A stretch of DNA of 64,000 nucleotides from Ameyamaea chiangmaiensis (GCF_025995235.1 NZ_BAPT01000036.1:124001-188000); one strand, 5' to 3'; positions 46,287 through 57,314 are shown, counted from the first letter of the stretch. Notes: generated by a model from the sequence alone, not told the origin. Numbers and translations are program-made.

Positions 46287-46444
46287 GATGTCGGGGCTCC
46301 ACGCGACTGAGAACGGCAGAAGGCCGGACGCGCCGGTCGCCGCCACAGATGCGGCGTTGCGCGCGCCGGGTCAATCGGCGAGACACGGACGCAGGCGTCC
46401 GGCCCGCGCCGTCGCCCTCGGACCGCTTCAACCGGAGACCCCTC

Positions 46445-47167
46445 GTGCAGGATCTGCCCCGCCTTTTCCTCGCCCCCGACACCGCGACGCTGTCGGCGGG
46501 CGCCGCCTGCGACATGACGGCAGCGCAGGCGCGCTATCTGGGCACTGTGCTGCGGCGCGACGTCGGGTCGGAGGTCGCCCTGTTCAACGCGCGCGACGGC
46601 GAATGGCGCGCCACGATCGCCCATGTACGCCGCGACCGCGGCACGTTCGCCGTCCAGTCCCGGCTGCGCGCGCCGGAGACCGCCACGGGGCCGGTCCTGA
46701 TGTTCGCGCTGCTCAAGCGCGACGCGACCGATCTGGTGGTGCGCATGGGCACCGAACTGGGCGTCCGGCGTTTTCTGCCCGTCATCACCGAACGGACCAA
46801 CGCCGCCCGCGTCAACGTCGACCGGCTGCGCGCCATCGCTGTCGAGGCCGCCGAACAGTGCGAGCGCCTCGACGTGCCGGAGGTGGAAGAGCCCGCCCGC
46901 CTGACCGATCGGCTGGGAGCCTGGCCTGCGGAACGCGCGCTGCTGATCGCCGTCGAGCGCATGCGCGATGCCGTGTCCGACACCGACGGGGGCGTGCGTC
47001 TGGCCGACGGCGACGGGGTCCTGATCGGTCCTGAGGGCGGCTTCGCGGAGACGGAGCTTCGGGCGATCCTCGGGCGCCCGTTCGTGCGGGGGGTGTCGCT
47101 GGGGCGGCGCATCCTGCGCGCCGATACGGCGGCGGCGGCGACATTGGCGCGTTTCGGCGGATTCTGA
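46445..47167 (+). CDS. rsmE: 16S rRNA (uracil(1498)-N3)-methyltransferase
   Basis: A SPOUT-family enzyme of 240 residues. ALLKRDATDLVVRMGTELGV, VITERTNAARV and the SAM-binding LIGPEGGFAETEL followed by SLGRRILRADTAAAA are all diagnostic. GTG 46445 follows CCGGAGACCCCT, a good binding site; longer in-frame extensions have no homology. Next to ubiA and gshA as in other Acetobacteraceae. Confidence 0.93.
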   Translation: MQDLPRLFLAPDTATLSAGAACDMTAAQARYLGTVLRRDVGSEVALFNARDGEWRATIAHVRRDRGTFAVQSRLRAPETATGPVLMFALLKRDATDLVVRMGTELGVRRFLPVITERTNAARVNVDRLRAIAVEAAEQCERLDVPEVEEPARLTDRLGAWPAERALLIAVERMRDAVSDTDGGVRLADGDGVLIGPEGGFAETELRAILGRPFVRGVSLGRRILRADTAAAATLARFGGF

Positions 47168-47328
47168 ACCGCTGCGAAAATGGAGACGCGGGAGTTTCCG
47201 AAACCTGACAAGCCTGTTATGAACATGAAACCGTTCTTCTTTCGGTCCGTTCCGACAGGCAGCCGCAGGCCCAGCGCGGGGTGCGCGCCTTTCGTCCGAT
47301 CGCTGCTTGCAGGATACAGTCAGAGCCG

Positions 47329-48741
47329 ATGTCCAACCCAGGTGACCTGAACGACACCCGCCTTCAGTCGTGCGCGCAGCTCGTGTCGGTGTTTGCTGAT
47401 GCGGTGAAGCCCCGCGCGCACTGGCGCATCGGAACCGAGCACGAGAAGTTCGGCTTTGTACTCCCCGATGACGCGGACAGCGGACGCACCCCGTTCGCCC
47501 CGCCGCCCTACGCTCCGCGCGGCATCGGCGACCTTCTTGGCGCGTTCGACGCGCAGGGCGACGGTGAGCGCTGGAGCGGCATCGTCGATCAGGGCCACCT
47601 GATCGGCCTGAAGGGTATCGGACCCCGCAAGGGTGGATCGATCTCTCTCGAACCGGCGGGGCAGTTCGAACTGTCCGGCGCCCCGCTGGCCAGCCTGCAC
47701 GACACACGTGCCGAAATGGCCCAGCATTTCGACGATCTGCGCTCCCCGGCCGCGGCGCTCGGTCTGGGGTTCGCCCCGCTGGGCTTCCAGCCGCTGTCGA
47801 CCCAGGCCGCCATGCCGATCATGCCCAAGAGCCGCTATGCCATCATGCGGGCCTACATGCCCAAGGTCGGCACACGCGGTCTGGACATGATGACGCGCAC
47901 CTGCACCGTGCAGGTGAACCTCGATTACGGCTCGGAAGCCGACATGCGGCGCAAGATGCGGGTGTCGCTCGCGCTTCAGCCGCTGGCCACCGCCCTGTTC
48001 GCAAACTCCCCGTTCTACGAGGGTGCGCCCAACGGCCTGATGTCCAACCGCGCGCAGGTCTGGACCGATACCGACAACCAGCGTTCGGGCATGCCGCGCT
48101 TCTTCTTCGACGAGGATTTCGGCTTCGAGCGGTATATCGACTGGCTGATCGACGTGCCGATGTATTTCGTCATGCGCGACGGCCGGATGATCGACGTCGC
48201 AGGACGCTCGTTCCGCGACTGGCTGGCCGGGCGCCCGCAGCCGGGGCTGGAGGGTCTGACCCCCACGATCGGCGACTTCGAGGACCACATGACCACCGTC
48301 TTTACCGACGTGCGTCTGAAGCAGTTTCTCGAAATGCGCGGCGCGGATGCCGGAAGCCCGGAGATGATGCTCGCCCAGTCGGCCCTGTGGGTCGGGCTGC
48401 TGTATGATGACGCCGCCCTGACCGCGGCCGAGGCGCTGGTGCGTGAATCCGCGCCGGAAGACTACATCGCCCTGCGCGCGGCCGTGCCCGCGCAGGGCAT
48501 GGGGGCCGCGTGGCAGGGCGGCACGCTGCGCGCCCTGGCCGGCCGCGTGCTGGCCATTGCCCGCGACGGTCTGCGCGCCCGCGCCGTCCGGTCGGACACC
48601 GGCGCGGACGAGTCGGCCTATCTCGATCCGCTGGACGCGATCGCTGCCGGTGGACCGACGCAGGCCGAACACTGGCTGTCACGCTTTTCCACCGCCTGGG
48701 ACGGCGACGTGCGTCCGATCTTCACCGAGGCGGCGGTCTAG
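47329..48741 (+). CDS. gshA: Glutamate--cysteine ligase (alphaproteobacterial type)
   Basis: First step of glutathione synthesis. The 470-residue protein is of the plant/alphaproteobacterial GCS2-like type: RIGTEHEKFGF at the N-terminus, GGSISLEPAGQFELSG, RTCTVQVNLDYGSEADM, and ANSPFYEGAPNG. ATG 47329 fits the family start. It ends convergently with a 4-base overlap into the tetR gene. Confidence 0.94.
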   Translation: MSNPGDLNDTRLQSCAQLVSVFADAVKPRAHWRIGTEHEKFGFVLPDDADSGRTPFAPPPYAPRGIGDLLGAFDAQGDGERWSGIVDQGHLIGLKGIGPRKGGSISLEPAGQFELSGAPLASLHDTRAEMAQHFDDLRSPAAALGLGFAPLGFQPLSTQAAMPIMPKSRYAIMRAYMPKVGTRGLDMMTRTCTVQVNLDYGSEADMRRKMRVSLALQPLATALFANSPFYEGAPNGLMSNRAQVWTDTDNQRSGMPRFFFDEDFGFERYIDWLIDVPMYFVMRDGRMIDVAGRSFRDWLAGRPQPGLEGLTPTIGDFEDHMTTVFTDVRLKQFLEMRGADAGSPEMMLAQSALWVGLLYDDAALTAAEALVRESAPEDYIALRAAVPAQGMGAAWQGGTLRALAGRVLAIARDGLRARAVRSDTGADESAYLDPLDAIAAGGPTQAEHWLSRFSTAWDGDVRPIFTEAAV

Positions 48742-49382
48742 GCCCCCTCGTCAGGCCAGGCCAGCATCCCGATCCGCGCGATCTCGCGCAGACGCTCACG
48801 CGAGGCTCCGTCGCGGGCCTGCACGGCCATCCCGCGCAGGAGTGAACCGTAGAACGCCGCCAGTGCATTGGCGTCCGTGCTCTCCGGCAGATCCCCGTCC
48901 GCCACACCGCGTTCCAGCCGCGTGGCCAACGCGGCGTCGGCCCGGGTGCGCTGGCCGGCCAGAAGATCGCGCACGCGGACCTGCCCGGGGGAGCATTGCG
49001 TGGCCGCCGTCGAGATCATGCAGCCGGCCGGCTGGTCATCACGGGTGAATTCGACCGCCGCCGCCGCCATCAACGCATCGAAAGCGGCGCGGGTGCCCCC
49101 CTCGCGCGCCAGAGCGTCGAAAAACCATCCGCCAGCCACGCGGAGATAGGCCTCGATGGCCTCGTGGTACAAGGCCTCCTTGCTTCCGAACGTATTGTAG
49201 AAGCTCGACGCGCTGATCCCCATGGCACCGGTCAGGTCGTCGAAGCTGGTCCCGTCATAGCCACGCTCCCAGAACAGACGCATGGCCGCGCACAGTGCCG
49301 TCTCGCGCTCGAAACAGGCCGGGCGGCCGCGGCCGCGCCTTTCACCGCCGGGTTTCGGTCCTCCGCTTTTTTTTGGTGTCAT
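48738..49382 (-). CDS. TetR-family repressor
   Basis: A 214-residue regulator. N-terminal HTH (about 35-75): GYDGTSFDDLTGAMGISASSFY, then a ligand-binding helical domain (TetR_C type) with a MISTAATQC stretch. ATG 49382 follows TGGAGCG, and this ribosome-binding segment repeats a half-site of the palindrome at 49435. It is divergent from the SDR gene, which it probably represses together with itself. Confidence 0.9.
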   Translation of the reverse strand: MTPKKSGGPKPGGERRGRGRPACFERETALCAAMRLFWERGYDGTSFDDLTGAMGISASSFYNTFGSKEALYHEAIEAYLRVAGGWFFDALAREGGTRAAFDALMAAAAVEFTRDDQPAGCMISTAATQCSPGQVRVRDLLAGQRTRADAALATRLERGVADGDLPESTDANALAAFYGSLLRGMAVQARDGASRERLREIARIGMLAWPDEGA

Positions 49383-49434
49383 CGCTCCATAAATCCTTGA
49401 CCGCGTGAAGGCGCGTCTCAATATGCCTCAATGT

Positions 49435-49450
49435 TGGAGCGATCGCTCCA
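49435..49450. promoter_or_regulatory. Perfect 16-bp palindromic operator of the TetR/SDR pair
   Basis: TGGAGCGATCGCTCCA is a perfect palindrome in the 118-base divergent region. A further copy of the half-site (TGGAGCGAT on the minus strand, 49381-49389) overlaps the tetR start codon and ribosome binding site. Such paired sites are expected for a TetR autorepressor that also controls the SDR gene. Confidence 0.75.
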
Positions 49451-49500
49451 CATTTCAAACACCGCAAAGGCCCGCACGGGCCCCGAAAGGTCATGACACC

Positions 49501-50247
49501 ATGAGCAAGCTGTCAGGAAAAGTCGCCGTCGTCACCGGCGCGTCCAAGGGAATCGGGGCCGGTATCGCCAAGGCCCTGGCGGCCGAAGGCGCCGCCGTGG
49601 TCGTCAATTACGCGTCGAGCAAGGCCGGTGCGGACGCCGTCGTCGACGCCATCACGCAGGCCGGCGGCAAGGCCGTCGCGGTGCAGGGCGACGTGGCGCG
49701 CAAAGCCGACGCCCATGCGATCGTCGATGCGGCGGTGTCGCACTACGGTCGGCTGGACATAGTGGTCAACAATTCGGGCGTGTACGAGTTCGCGCCCCTT
49801 GGCGAGATCACCGAGGAGCACTTCCACCGCCAGTTCAACATCAACGTGCTGGGCACGCTGCTGACCGCGCAGGCCGCGCTGCCCCATCTGGGCGAAGGGT
49901 CCAGCATCATCAACATCAGCTCGGTCGCCGCGCGCATCACGCCGCCCAATGCGTCGGTCTATAGCGGTACCAAGGGCGCGGTGGATGCGATCACGGGGTC
50001 TCTGGCGCGCGAGCTGGGGCCGAAGAAGATCCGCGTCAACGCGATCAACCCGGGCCTCGTCGAGACCGAAGGCACCCACACCGCTAACGTCTCCGGGTCG
50101 GAGATGGAACAGGCGATCGTCGCCCAGACCCCGCTGGGGCGGGTCGGCCATGTCGACGATATCGCACGACTGGCCGTGTTCCTGGCCTCGGACGACGCGG
50201 GCTGGGTGACGGGCGAGGCGCTGATCGCGTCGGGCGGCCTGCGCTGA
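49501..50247 (+). CDS. Short-chain dehydrogenase/reductase
   Basis: A 248-residue NAD(P)-dependent oxidoreductase. Cofactor-binding VTGASKGIGAGIA, NNSGVYEF, catalytic Ser in NISSVAARI and YSGTKGA (YxxxK), and the C-terminal GWVTGEALIASGGLR. A glucose/ribitol-dehydrogenase-like subfamily; substrate unknown. ATG 49501 fits. Its promoter region carries the TetR palindrome at 49435. Confidence 0.93.
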   Translation: MSKLSGKVAVVTGASKGIGAGIAKALAAEGAAVVVNYASSKAGADAVVDAITQAGGKAVAVQGDVARKADAHAIVDAAVSHYGRLDIVVNNSGVYEFAPLGEITEEHFHRQFNINVLGTLLTAQAALPHLGEGSSIINISSVAARITPPNASVYSGTKGAVDAITGSLARELGPKKIRVNAINPGLVETEGTHTANVSGSEMEQAIVAQTPLGRVGHVDDIARLAVFLASDDAGWVTGEALIASGGLR

Positions 50248-50357
50248 CGCCTTCGTCCCCTGGCTGATCGGGGCCGGCCGGGAGCAGGCGCCCCTTGCCA
50301 GCCCCCCCGACGGCATGGTCTTGAGGCCCGGACGGTTCCCCATCTTTCCGAGGCCCC

Positions 50358-51980
<1,623 letters not shown>

Positions 51981-52055
51981 CGTGCGACCGGGGCGCATTG
52001 CACCCCTGCCCCCGGGCGGCATAGTCTGGACCGCACCCAGTTCAGGAGCCCACGC

Positions 52056-53261
52056 TTGACCGGATCACCCTCGACGACGCGCCCCTCCATTTTTTTGCCC
52101 GAAGCCCGCCCCGGGATTCAGGCGATCGAGGAGTCGCTGATTCGCGTGATCGCGCAGTCGGCCGTGGGGGTCGAGGACGTGATCGGCCTGTGGTACGGCG
52201 AACCCGATGCCGTTACGCCGGCCTTCATCACCCATGCCGCCAAGGTCGCCCTCGACCGGGGCGAGACGTTCTACACCGCCAATGACGGCATCCCGCCGTT
52301 GCGCGCGGCGATCGCGGAGTATCAGACGCGGCTGGGCCGGGCCTCGGTCACGGTCGACCGGATCGTGGTCACGTCCTCGGGCACGCACGCGCTGAACATG
52401 GCGTGTCTGGCGCTGCTCTCGCCGGGCGACCGGGTGGTGGTGCCGCGTCCGTGCTGGCCCAATCTGGTGGGAATCCCCTCGCTGTCAGGCACGCAGGTGA
52501 CCGGCCCGTCGCTGCGCCTTGTCGACGGGCTGTGGCGCCTCGACCTTCAGGAGCTTCTGGCCGCGCTGACACCGCAGACACGCATGGTGATCCTGAACGC
52601 GCCGGGCAATCCCACGGGCTGGATGCTTTCGCGCGCGGAGCAGGAGGTCATCCTCGCGCATTGCCGCCAGCACGGGATCTGGATCCTCGCCGACGATGTC
52701 TATGACCGTCTGGTGTTTTCGGGCGGTGTCGCGCCCTCGTTCCTCGATCTCGCAACACCGCAGGACCGGGTGATTGCGGTCAATTCCTTCTCGAAATCCT
52801 GGGCGATGACGGGCTGGCGACTGGGCTGGCTGACCGTGCCCCACGGTCTGGGACCGGTTCTGGCCTCGATGAACGAGTTCGTCATGTCCTGCGCGCCTGG
52901 CTTCGTGCAGGAGGCCGGAATCGTGGCCCTGCGCGACGGCGAGCCCTTCGTGCAGGGCATTGTCGGCCATTATCGCGAAGCCCGCGACTATGTCGCCGAC
53001 CGGCTGGGTGCGGTGCCGGGTCTCAGCGTGCCGCGCGCCGAGGGCGGCATGTACGCGTTCTTCCGGGTCGAGGGTTGCCGCGACAGCCTTACTCTCGCCC
53101 GGAATCTGGTGCATCGGGCGGGTGTCGGGCTTGCCCCGGGCAGAGCGTTCGGCCGCGAGGGCGAAGGCTATATGCGGCTATGCTTTGCCGTCGGACGGGA
53201 ACGGCTGGAGCAGGCCTGCGCCCGGATCGAGACCTATCTTGCCACGCATGGACCCAACTGA
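52056..53261 (+). CDS. PLP-dependent aminotransferase, class I/II
   Basis: A 401-residue fold-type I aminotransferase of the aspartate aminotransferase superfamily. SSGTHALNMA binds the PLP phosphate, NAPGNPTG and ADDVYDRL contact PLP, and the Schiff-base Lys247 lies in NSFSKSWAMTGWRLG. Amino donor is unknown. TTG 52056 is well supported by CAGGAGCC 8 bases upstream. Its stop overlaps the lolA start by one base (TGATG). Confidence 0.9.
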   Translation: MTGSPSTTRPSIFLPEARPGIQAIEESLIRVIAQSAVGVEDVIGLWYGEPDAVTPAFITHAAKVALDRGETFYTANDGIPPLRAAIAEYQTRLGRASVTVDRIVVTSSGTHALNMACLALLSPGDRVVVPRPCWPNLVGIPSLSGTQVTGPSLRLVDGLWRLDLQELLAALTPQTRMVILNAPGNPTGWMLSRAEQEVILAHCRQHGIWILADDVYDRLVFSGGVAPSFLDLATPQDRVIAVNSFSKSWAMTGWRLGWLTVPHGLGPVLASMNEFVMSCAPGFVQEAGIVALRDGEPFVQGIVGHYREARDYVADRLGAVPGLSVPRAEGGMYAFFRVEGCRDSLTLARNLVHRAGVGLAPGRAFGREGEGYMRLCFAVGRERLEQACARIETYLATHGPN

Positions 53262-53896
53262 TGCCCGCTCTGCCCCCCCCCGTCCGCACCGCACTATGTG
53301 CCCTGAGCCTTCTTGTCGCCGGCAGCGTCGTCGCCCCTGTCGTCCCACGGGCGGCGACCCCCACGCTTACGGCCCCTGACCAGCAGACGCTATCGCGGAT
53401 CGAGGCGACCCTGAACGCCATCACGACGCTGAAGGCGCGCTTCCAGCAGATCGCGCCGGACAATGCGCGCACCACCGGCACGGCGTGGCTCGATCGTCCG
53501 GGCCGGATGCGTTTTGCCTACGACAAGCCAAGCCAGCTTCTGCTGGTCGCCAACGATGGCAAGGTGGTGTTCCACGATGGTGAGCTGGGCCAGACCACCA
53601 CGATCCCGCTGGAGCGGACGCCGCTGGGCCTGCTTTTGCGACCGGGCCTGCGCTTTTCCGGCGATGTGGCGGTGACGGGGTTCGACCGGTCCGACGGCCT
53701 GATCCGCGTCACCCTGGTGCGCGCCGCATCGCCCGGCGACGGCAGTCTGACACTGGTGTTCAACCAGCAGCCGCTTGCGCTGAGATCATGGAGCGTGATC
53801 GATGCGCAGGGGCGCGAGACGCATGTGGACCTGTTCGACGTGCATCTGGGCGTGCCGGTGACAGCCGACCTGTTCGTACCCCCGGCCGAAGACTGA
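53261..53896 (+). CDS. lolA: Outer-membrane lipoprotein carrier LolA-like protein
   Basis: A 211-residue periplasmic protein that carries lipoproteins from LolCDE to the outer membrane. Signal peptide of ~30 residues (LCALSLLVAGSVVA), then the LolA beta-barrel/helix lid: LKARFQQI, GTAWLDRPGRMRFAYDKP, LLVANDGKVVFHD. ATG 53261 overlaps the aminotransferase stop, so the two are coupled. Confidence 0.88.
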   Translation: MPALPPPVRTALCALSLLVAGSVVAPVVPRAATPTLTAPDQQTLSRIEATLNAITTLKARFQQIAPDNARTTGTAWLDRPGRMRFAYDKPSQLLLVANDGKVVFHDGELGQTTTIPLERTPLGLLLRPGLRFSGDVAVTGFDRSDGLIRVTLVRAASPGDGSLTLVFNQQPLALRSWSVIDAQGRETHVDLFDVHLGVPVTADLFVPPAED

Positions 53897-53954
53897 TCCG
53901 CGCGCGGGGCGCGTTGTCACGCTCCGCGTACCCGATCGTCACCGCCCGCGTGCC

Positions 53955-54188
53955 TCAGTCGTGCGAGCGCCGGGCCGAGCGGAACAGCGCCCATTCCTCG
54001 ACCACCCGGCCGTCCGGCAGGTGGCAATAGCCGGCCTCGCCCCCCGTGTCCTTGCGGATGTCGAGTGTGCCGCCGAGCTTGACGCAGTAGGCCGACGCCG
54101 GGTTGGGCATCCCGATCGGCGTGGGACCGGCGGCCGACGCACAGGCGCCCAGCGGGGCGAGGGCCGCCAGTGTCAGGAAGGGTTTCAT
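53955..54188 (-). CDS. DUF333 lipoprotein
   Basis: A 77-residue lipoprotein: lipobox LAPLGAC at Cys16, then a DUF333 domain, with PNPASAYCVKLGG and two Cys (YCVK, GYCHLPDG). DUF333 proteins are small putative surface-exposed or haemolysin-like lipoproteins of unknown function. Start ATG 54188; no sequence evidence links it to neighbours. Confidence 0.85.
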   Translation of the reverse strand: MKPFLTLAALAPLGACASAAGPTPIGMPNPASAYCVKLGGTLDIRKDTGGEAGYCHLPDGRVVEEWALFRSARRSHD

Positions 54189-54272
54189 CGACGCTCCGTT
54201 AAAGGGCGGGACGACAGCGCCACGTGGGCCCGACAGCCGGACCGTGGCACTGGTACCGTCAGGGACACAGGG

Positions 54273-54719
54273 TCAGAGAAGCTTCTGCGCGCGGCTGAGC
54301 ACGGCATTGCACATCTTCTGCTTCAGGCCGGCCTTGAGGCTGGACAGCGAAAAGGCATTCCCGTTTCCGATCATCAGCTGCCCCTGCTGTCCGGCGGTAT
54401 AATCGCCTGACGAGGTCACACCCTGCTGGCCGGTCAGGCCGCTCAGCGCCGCTGCCGCGCCGTTGCCGCTGACGTAATTGTTCTGCACGCAGTAACTCAG
54501 CACGCCGGCGACGTTGCCCGAGCTGGCCGAAGTCACGCCCGGCAGCATGCCGCCCATCAGGCCGCTGCCGCCGGTCATGCCGCTCATCCCGGTCATCCCC
54601 GACATTCCGTTCATGGCGTTGTTCGCCCCGCCGACACCGGGAATGGACTGCGCCCGCGCCGATCCCGCCAGCAACCCGACCGCGACCATACAGACAACGA
54701 TTTCCCTAGAATAACGCAT
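54273..54719 (-). CDS. DUF2501 exported protein
   Basis: A 148-residue exported protein. ATG 54719 is preceded by AAGGATGAAACC, a clear binding site. A signal peptide (VVCMVAVGLLAGSARA) is followed by a Met/Gly-rich stretch of short GM(S/T)GM repeats (about residues 35-58) and a DUF2501 domain ending in LKQKMCNAVLSRAQKLL. Family function is not known; it resembles E. coli YjjA. Confidence 0.87.
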   Translation of the reverse strand: MRYSREIVVCMVAVGLLAGSARAQSIPGVGGANNAMNGMSGMTGMSGMTGGSGLMGGMLPGVTSASSGNVAGVLSYCVQNNYVSGNGAAAALSGLTGQQGVTSSGDYTAGQQGQLMIGNGNAFSLSSLKAGLKQKMCNAVLSRAQKLL

Positions 54720-54994
54720 GGTTTCATCCTTCTTACATCGTCCGGACACAAGCCCGCAGCCACTGGGCCCCGAAGCGGTCCCTGTGTCACTAACATGTGG
54801 GCGCGGGGCGGGTTCGCTGTTCGGCGGCCGCGCCTGCGTCGCCCCGGCATCACCTTTTGCTCTTGAACGCAATCGCGGCTATGGTGCGTCCGCAGCCACC
54901 TTAAAGCAATACGAGTGCCCCCAATGCTGTGGGCCTGTCAGAGGTGCGATTGTGCGCTACGGAGCGCGCTGCTGCGGTTTCAAGGAGACCTGCC

Positions 54995-55201
54995 ATGGCG
55001 ACAGGTACCATCAAGTGGTTCAATTCTACCAAGGGCTACGGCTTCATCGCCTCGGACGCGGGCGGGCCGGACGTGTTCCTTCACGCCAGCGCCGTCGAGC
55101 GGGCCGGCCTGCCGTCCGTGCTGGAAGGCCAGCGCTACTCGTATGACGAGGAGCTTGGCCGCAATGGCAAGAGCCAGGCGGTCAACCTGAAAGCGGCGTA
55201 A
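54995..55201 (+). CDS. cspA: Cold-shock protein
   Basis: A 68-residue OB-fold protein that binds single-stranded RNA. RNP1 KGYGFIA and the RNP2-like VFLHASA are present. ATG 54995 has a strong site, CAAGGAGACCTGCC. The long untranslated gap before it (275 bases from the divergent DUF2501 gene) suits a structured cold-shock leader. A TTCG-loop terminator follows. Confidence 0.95.
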   Translation: MATGTIKWFNSTKGYGFIASDAGGPDVFLHASAVERAGLPSVLEGQRYSYDEELGRNGKSQAVNLKAA

Positions 55202-55216
55202 GCACGCTGGGGATCG

Positions 55217-55240
55217 GGGGCCTTCGGGCCCCTTTTCTTT
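55217..55240 (+). terminator. Rho-independent terminator of cspA
   Basis: GGGGCC (55217-55222) and GGCCCC (55227-55232) pair perfectly around a stable TTCG tetraloop, followed by TTTTCTTT. This is the clearest intrinsic terminator in the window. Confidence 0.92.
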
Positions 55241-55381
55241 GTCCGCCGACCGGCGGACCGGCCGAGCGATGGGTGTGCGGCGTCCGCAGCAGCCGCTGAC
55301 GGATCAACAGCGCCCGCCCGGGACACGATTTTCATCGGTCTCAGACTCTGCCGTCTATATCGATTGTCTTTGGATTTCGGC

Positions 55382-55467
55382 TGGTGGAAGGGGTTGGATT
55401 CGAACCAACGTAGGCGCACGCCAGCGGATTTACAGTCCGCCCCCTTTAGCCACTCGGGCACCCTTCC
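55382..55467 (-). tRNA. tRNA-Tyr (anticodon GTA)
   Basis: The minus strand reads a full type II tRNA. The acceptor stem GGAAGGG pairs with CCCTTCC and the 3' CCA is encoded. The anticodon stem GCGGACTGTAAATCCGC has GTA in the loop, and the T-arm is GGTTCGAATCC. The enlarged variable arm fits bacterial tRNA-Tyr. Confidence 0.97.
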
Positions 55468-55569
55468 GGCCGGCGCTGTTGCTACCGTTGTCGGGGGGGC
55501 GGTGTCAAGCCTCCGCCCGCACGTTTCATCGGGCTTGGCGCGGGGCGCTGTCGCGCGGTAAGGAGCAGC

Positions 55570-56373
55570 ATGCGCACCCGATCCCGCCCGACCAGTCCCG
55601 GCCAGCCGTCCCCCTCCCGCGAGGGTGGCGCGCGCGGCCGCCGCCCCGCGCGCGGTGGTGGCGGTCTGTGGCTCTATGGGCTGCATGCCGTGGCGGCCGC
55701 CCTGGCCAACCCCCGGCGCGTCTACCGACAGCTTGTTGTCACCGATGAGGGCGAGCGCGCCCTGCAGGCCGAATTCGGTCAGGCCCTGCCTGTTCGCGCC
55801 GAGCGCGCCGATCGCCAGAAACTCGACATGCTCTGCGGCCGCGACGCCGTCCACCAGGGTGTCGCCCTCCAGACCGAACTGCTCGACGCGATGACGGTCG
55901 AGGAAGGGCTCGATCATCGTCCCGGCCCCGTGCTGGTGCTCGATCAGGTGACCGATCCGCGCAATGTCGGGGCCATCCTGCGCTCGGCCGCGGCGTTCGG
56001 CGTCTCGTTCGTTCTGGTGCAGGACCGGCACGCACCCGAAGAGACCGGCACGCTGGCCAAGGCCGCGTCCGGCGCCCTGGAGATCGTGCCCATGGTACGG
56101 GTGGTCAATATCGCGCGCGCATTGTCCACGTTGCAGACCGCCGGCCTGTGGGTCGTGGGGCTGGACGCGGGCGGCGGCATTCTCGACGGTGCCGGCTTTG
56201 GCGAACGGCGCGTGGCGCTGGTGCTCGGCGCCGAAGGCGAAGGCCTGCGTCGCCTGACGCGTGAAACCTGCGACGAGATCGCGGGGGTGCGCATGTCGGA
56301 CCAGATGGAAAGCCTCAACGTCTCCAACGCCGCCGCCGTCGCCCTGTATGAACTGTCGCGCGGGCGACTCTGA
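55570..56373 (+). CDS. rlmB: 23S rRNA (guanosine(2251)-2'-O)-methyltransferase
   Basis: A 267-residue SPOUT/TrmH-family enzyme. DQVTDPRNVGAILRSA, LVLGAEGEGLRRLT and MESLNVSNAAAVALYEL are the family motifs. A basic Arg/Gly-rich N-terminal extension (~30 residues) precedes the substrate-binding domain. ATG 55570 follows TAAGGAGCAGC, a good site. It is convergent with the lysR gene. Confidence 0.94.
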   Translation: MRTRSRPTSPGQPSPSREGGARGRRPARGGGGLWLYGLHAVAAALANPRRVYRQLVVTDEGERALQAEFGQALPVRAERADRQKLDMLCGRDAVHQGVALQTELLDAMTVEEGLDHRPGPVLVLDQVTDPRNVGAILRSAAAFGVSFVLVQDRHAPEETGTLAKAASGALEIVPMVRVVNIARALSTLQTAGLWVVGLDAGGGILDGAGFGERRVALVLGAEGEGLRRLTRETCDEIAGVRMSDQMESLNVSNAAAVALYELSRGRL

Positions 56374-56394
56374 CACAGGCGGGGCGCCGGGTCG

Positions 56395-57288
56395 TCACTG
56401 ACCGTCGAGCAGCCCGAACAGGTTGTCCACCAGAACCGATCGTCCCCGCAGGGCCGCGTTGAGCGGTGCCGCCAGCCCCAGCGTCGCCATGGGGGCCGGT
56501 GCCGCGAGACGGCGATACACCACGCCGTCGACACGAATGCTGGAGATCGACACCGGCACGATCGACACACCCAGTTCGGCGGCCACAAGATTGACGACCG
56601 AGGAAATCTGCGGCGCCTCCTGCGCCACGCGGGGCTCGAACCCCGCGGCGCGACAGGCGGTCAGGATGTTGTCAAACAGGCTAAGACCCGTATCGCGGGG
56701 AAACATCACGAACGATTCCTCGGCCAGCGCGGACAGATGCAGGGTGCGCTGCGCCGCCAGAGGGTGCGAAATCGGCAGGATCACGCGCATCGGTTCGTCC
56801 CGCAGCCGCAACAGGCGCAGCCCCTCGGGGTCGGACAAGCCGGGACGATAGAACGCGGCGTCCAGTTCGCCTTCATACATCCGTTCCAGAAGATAGACCG
56901 AATTACGCTCCATCAACCGCAGCGTCACGTTCGGCCAGGCCTGGCGAAACCGCCGGACCGTATGGCTGACCGCCGTGTTGAACGCCGCCGACGACGTCAG
57001 CCCCAGCGACAGGTGCCCCGTGTGCCCCTGCTGGGCCAGCCGGGCACGCTCGCGCGCACGCTCGGCCCCTTCCAGCACCAGCCGGGCTTCGGGCAGAAAC
57101 GCCGTTCCCGCTTCGGTCAGCACGACGCCCTGAGGGCGACGCACGAACAGGGCCACGCCCAGATCGCGTTCCAGATCGCGGATCTGCTGGCTCAGCGGCG
57201 GCTGGCCGATCCCCACCCGTACCGCCGCACGGGTAAAATTCAGCTCTTCCGCCACCGCCACGAAGTAACGCAAGTGCCTCAGATCCAT
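56395..57288 (-). CDS. LysR-family regulator, YnfL-like
   Basis: A 297-residue regulator: HTH in the first 60 residues (LNFTRAAVRVGIGQPPLSQQ), then an inducer-binding domain (about 90-295). ATG 57288 gives the standard DLRHLRYFVAVAE start; a longer frame to 57348 is unlikely. Divergent from an MFS transporter, the same pairing as ynfL-ynfM of E. coli; it probably senses the transporter's substrate. Confidence 0.9.
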   Translation of the reverse strand: MDLRHLRYFVAVAEELNFTRAAVRVGIGQPPLSQQIRDLERDLGVALFVRRPQGVVLTEAGTAFLPEARLVLEGAERARERARLAQQGHTGHLSLGLTSSAAFNTAVSHTVRRFRQAWPNVTLRLMERNSVYLLERMYEGELDAAFYRPGLSDPEGLRLLRLRDEPMRVILPISHPLAAQRTLHLSALAEESFVMFPRDTGLSLFDNILTACRAAGFEPRVAQEAPQISSVVNLVAAELGVSIVPVSISSIRVDGVVYRRLAAPAPMATLGLAAPLNAALRGRSVLVDNLFGLLDGQ

Positions 57289-57314
57289 AAGGTATCTCTT
57301 TTTCCTATGGCAAA

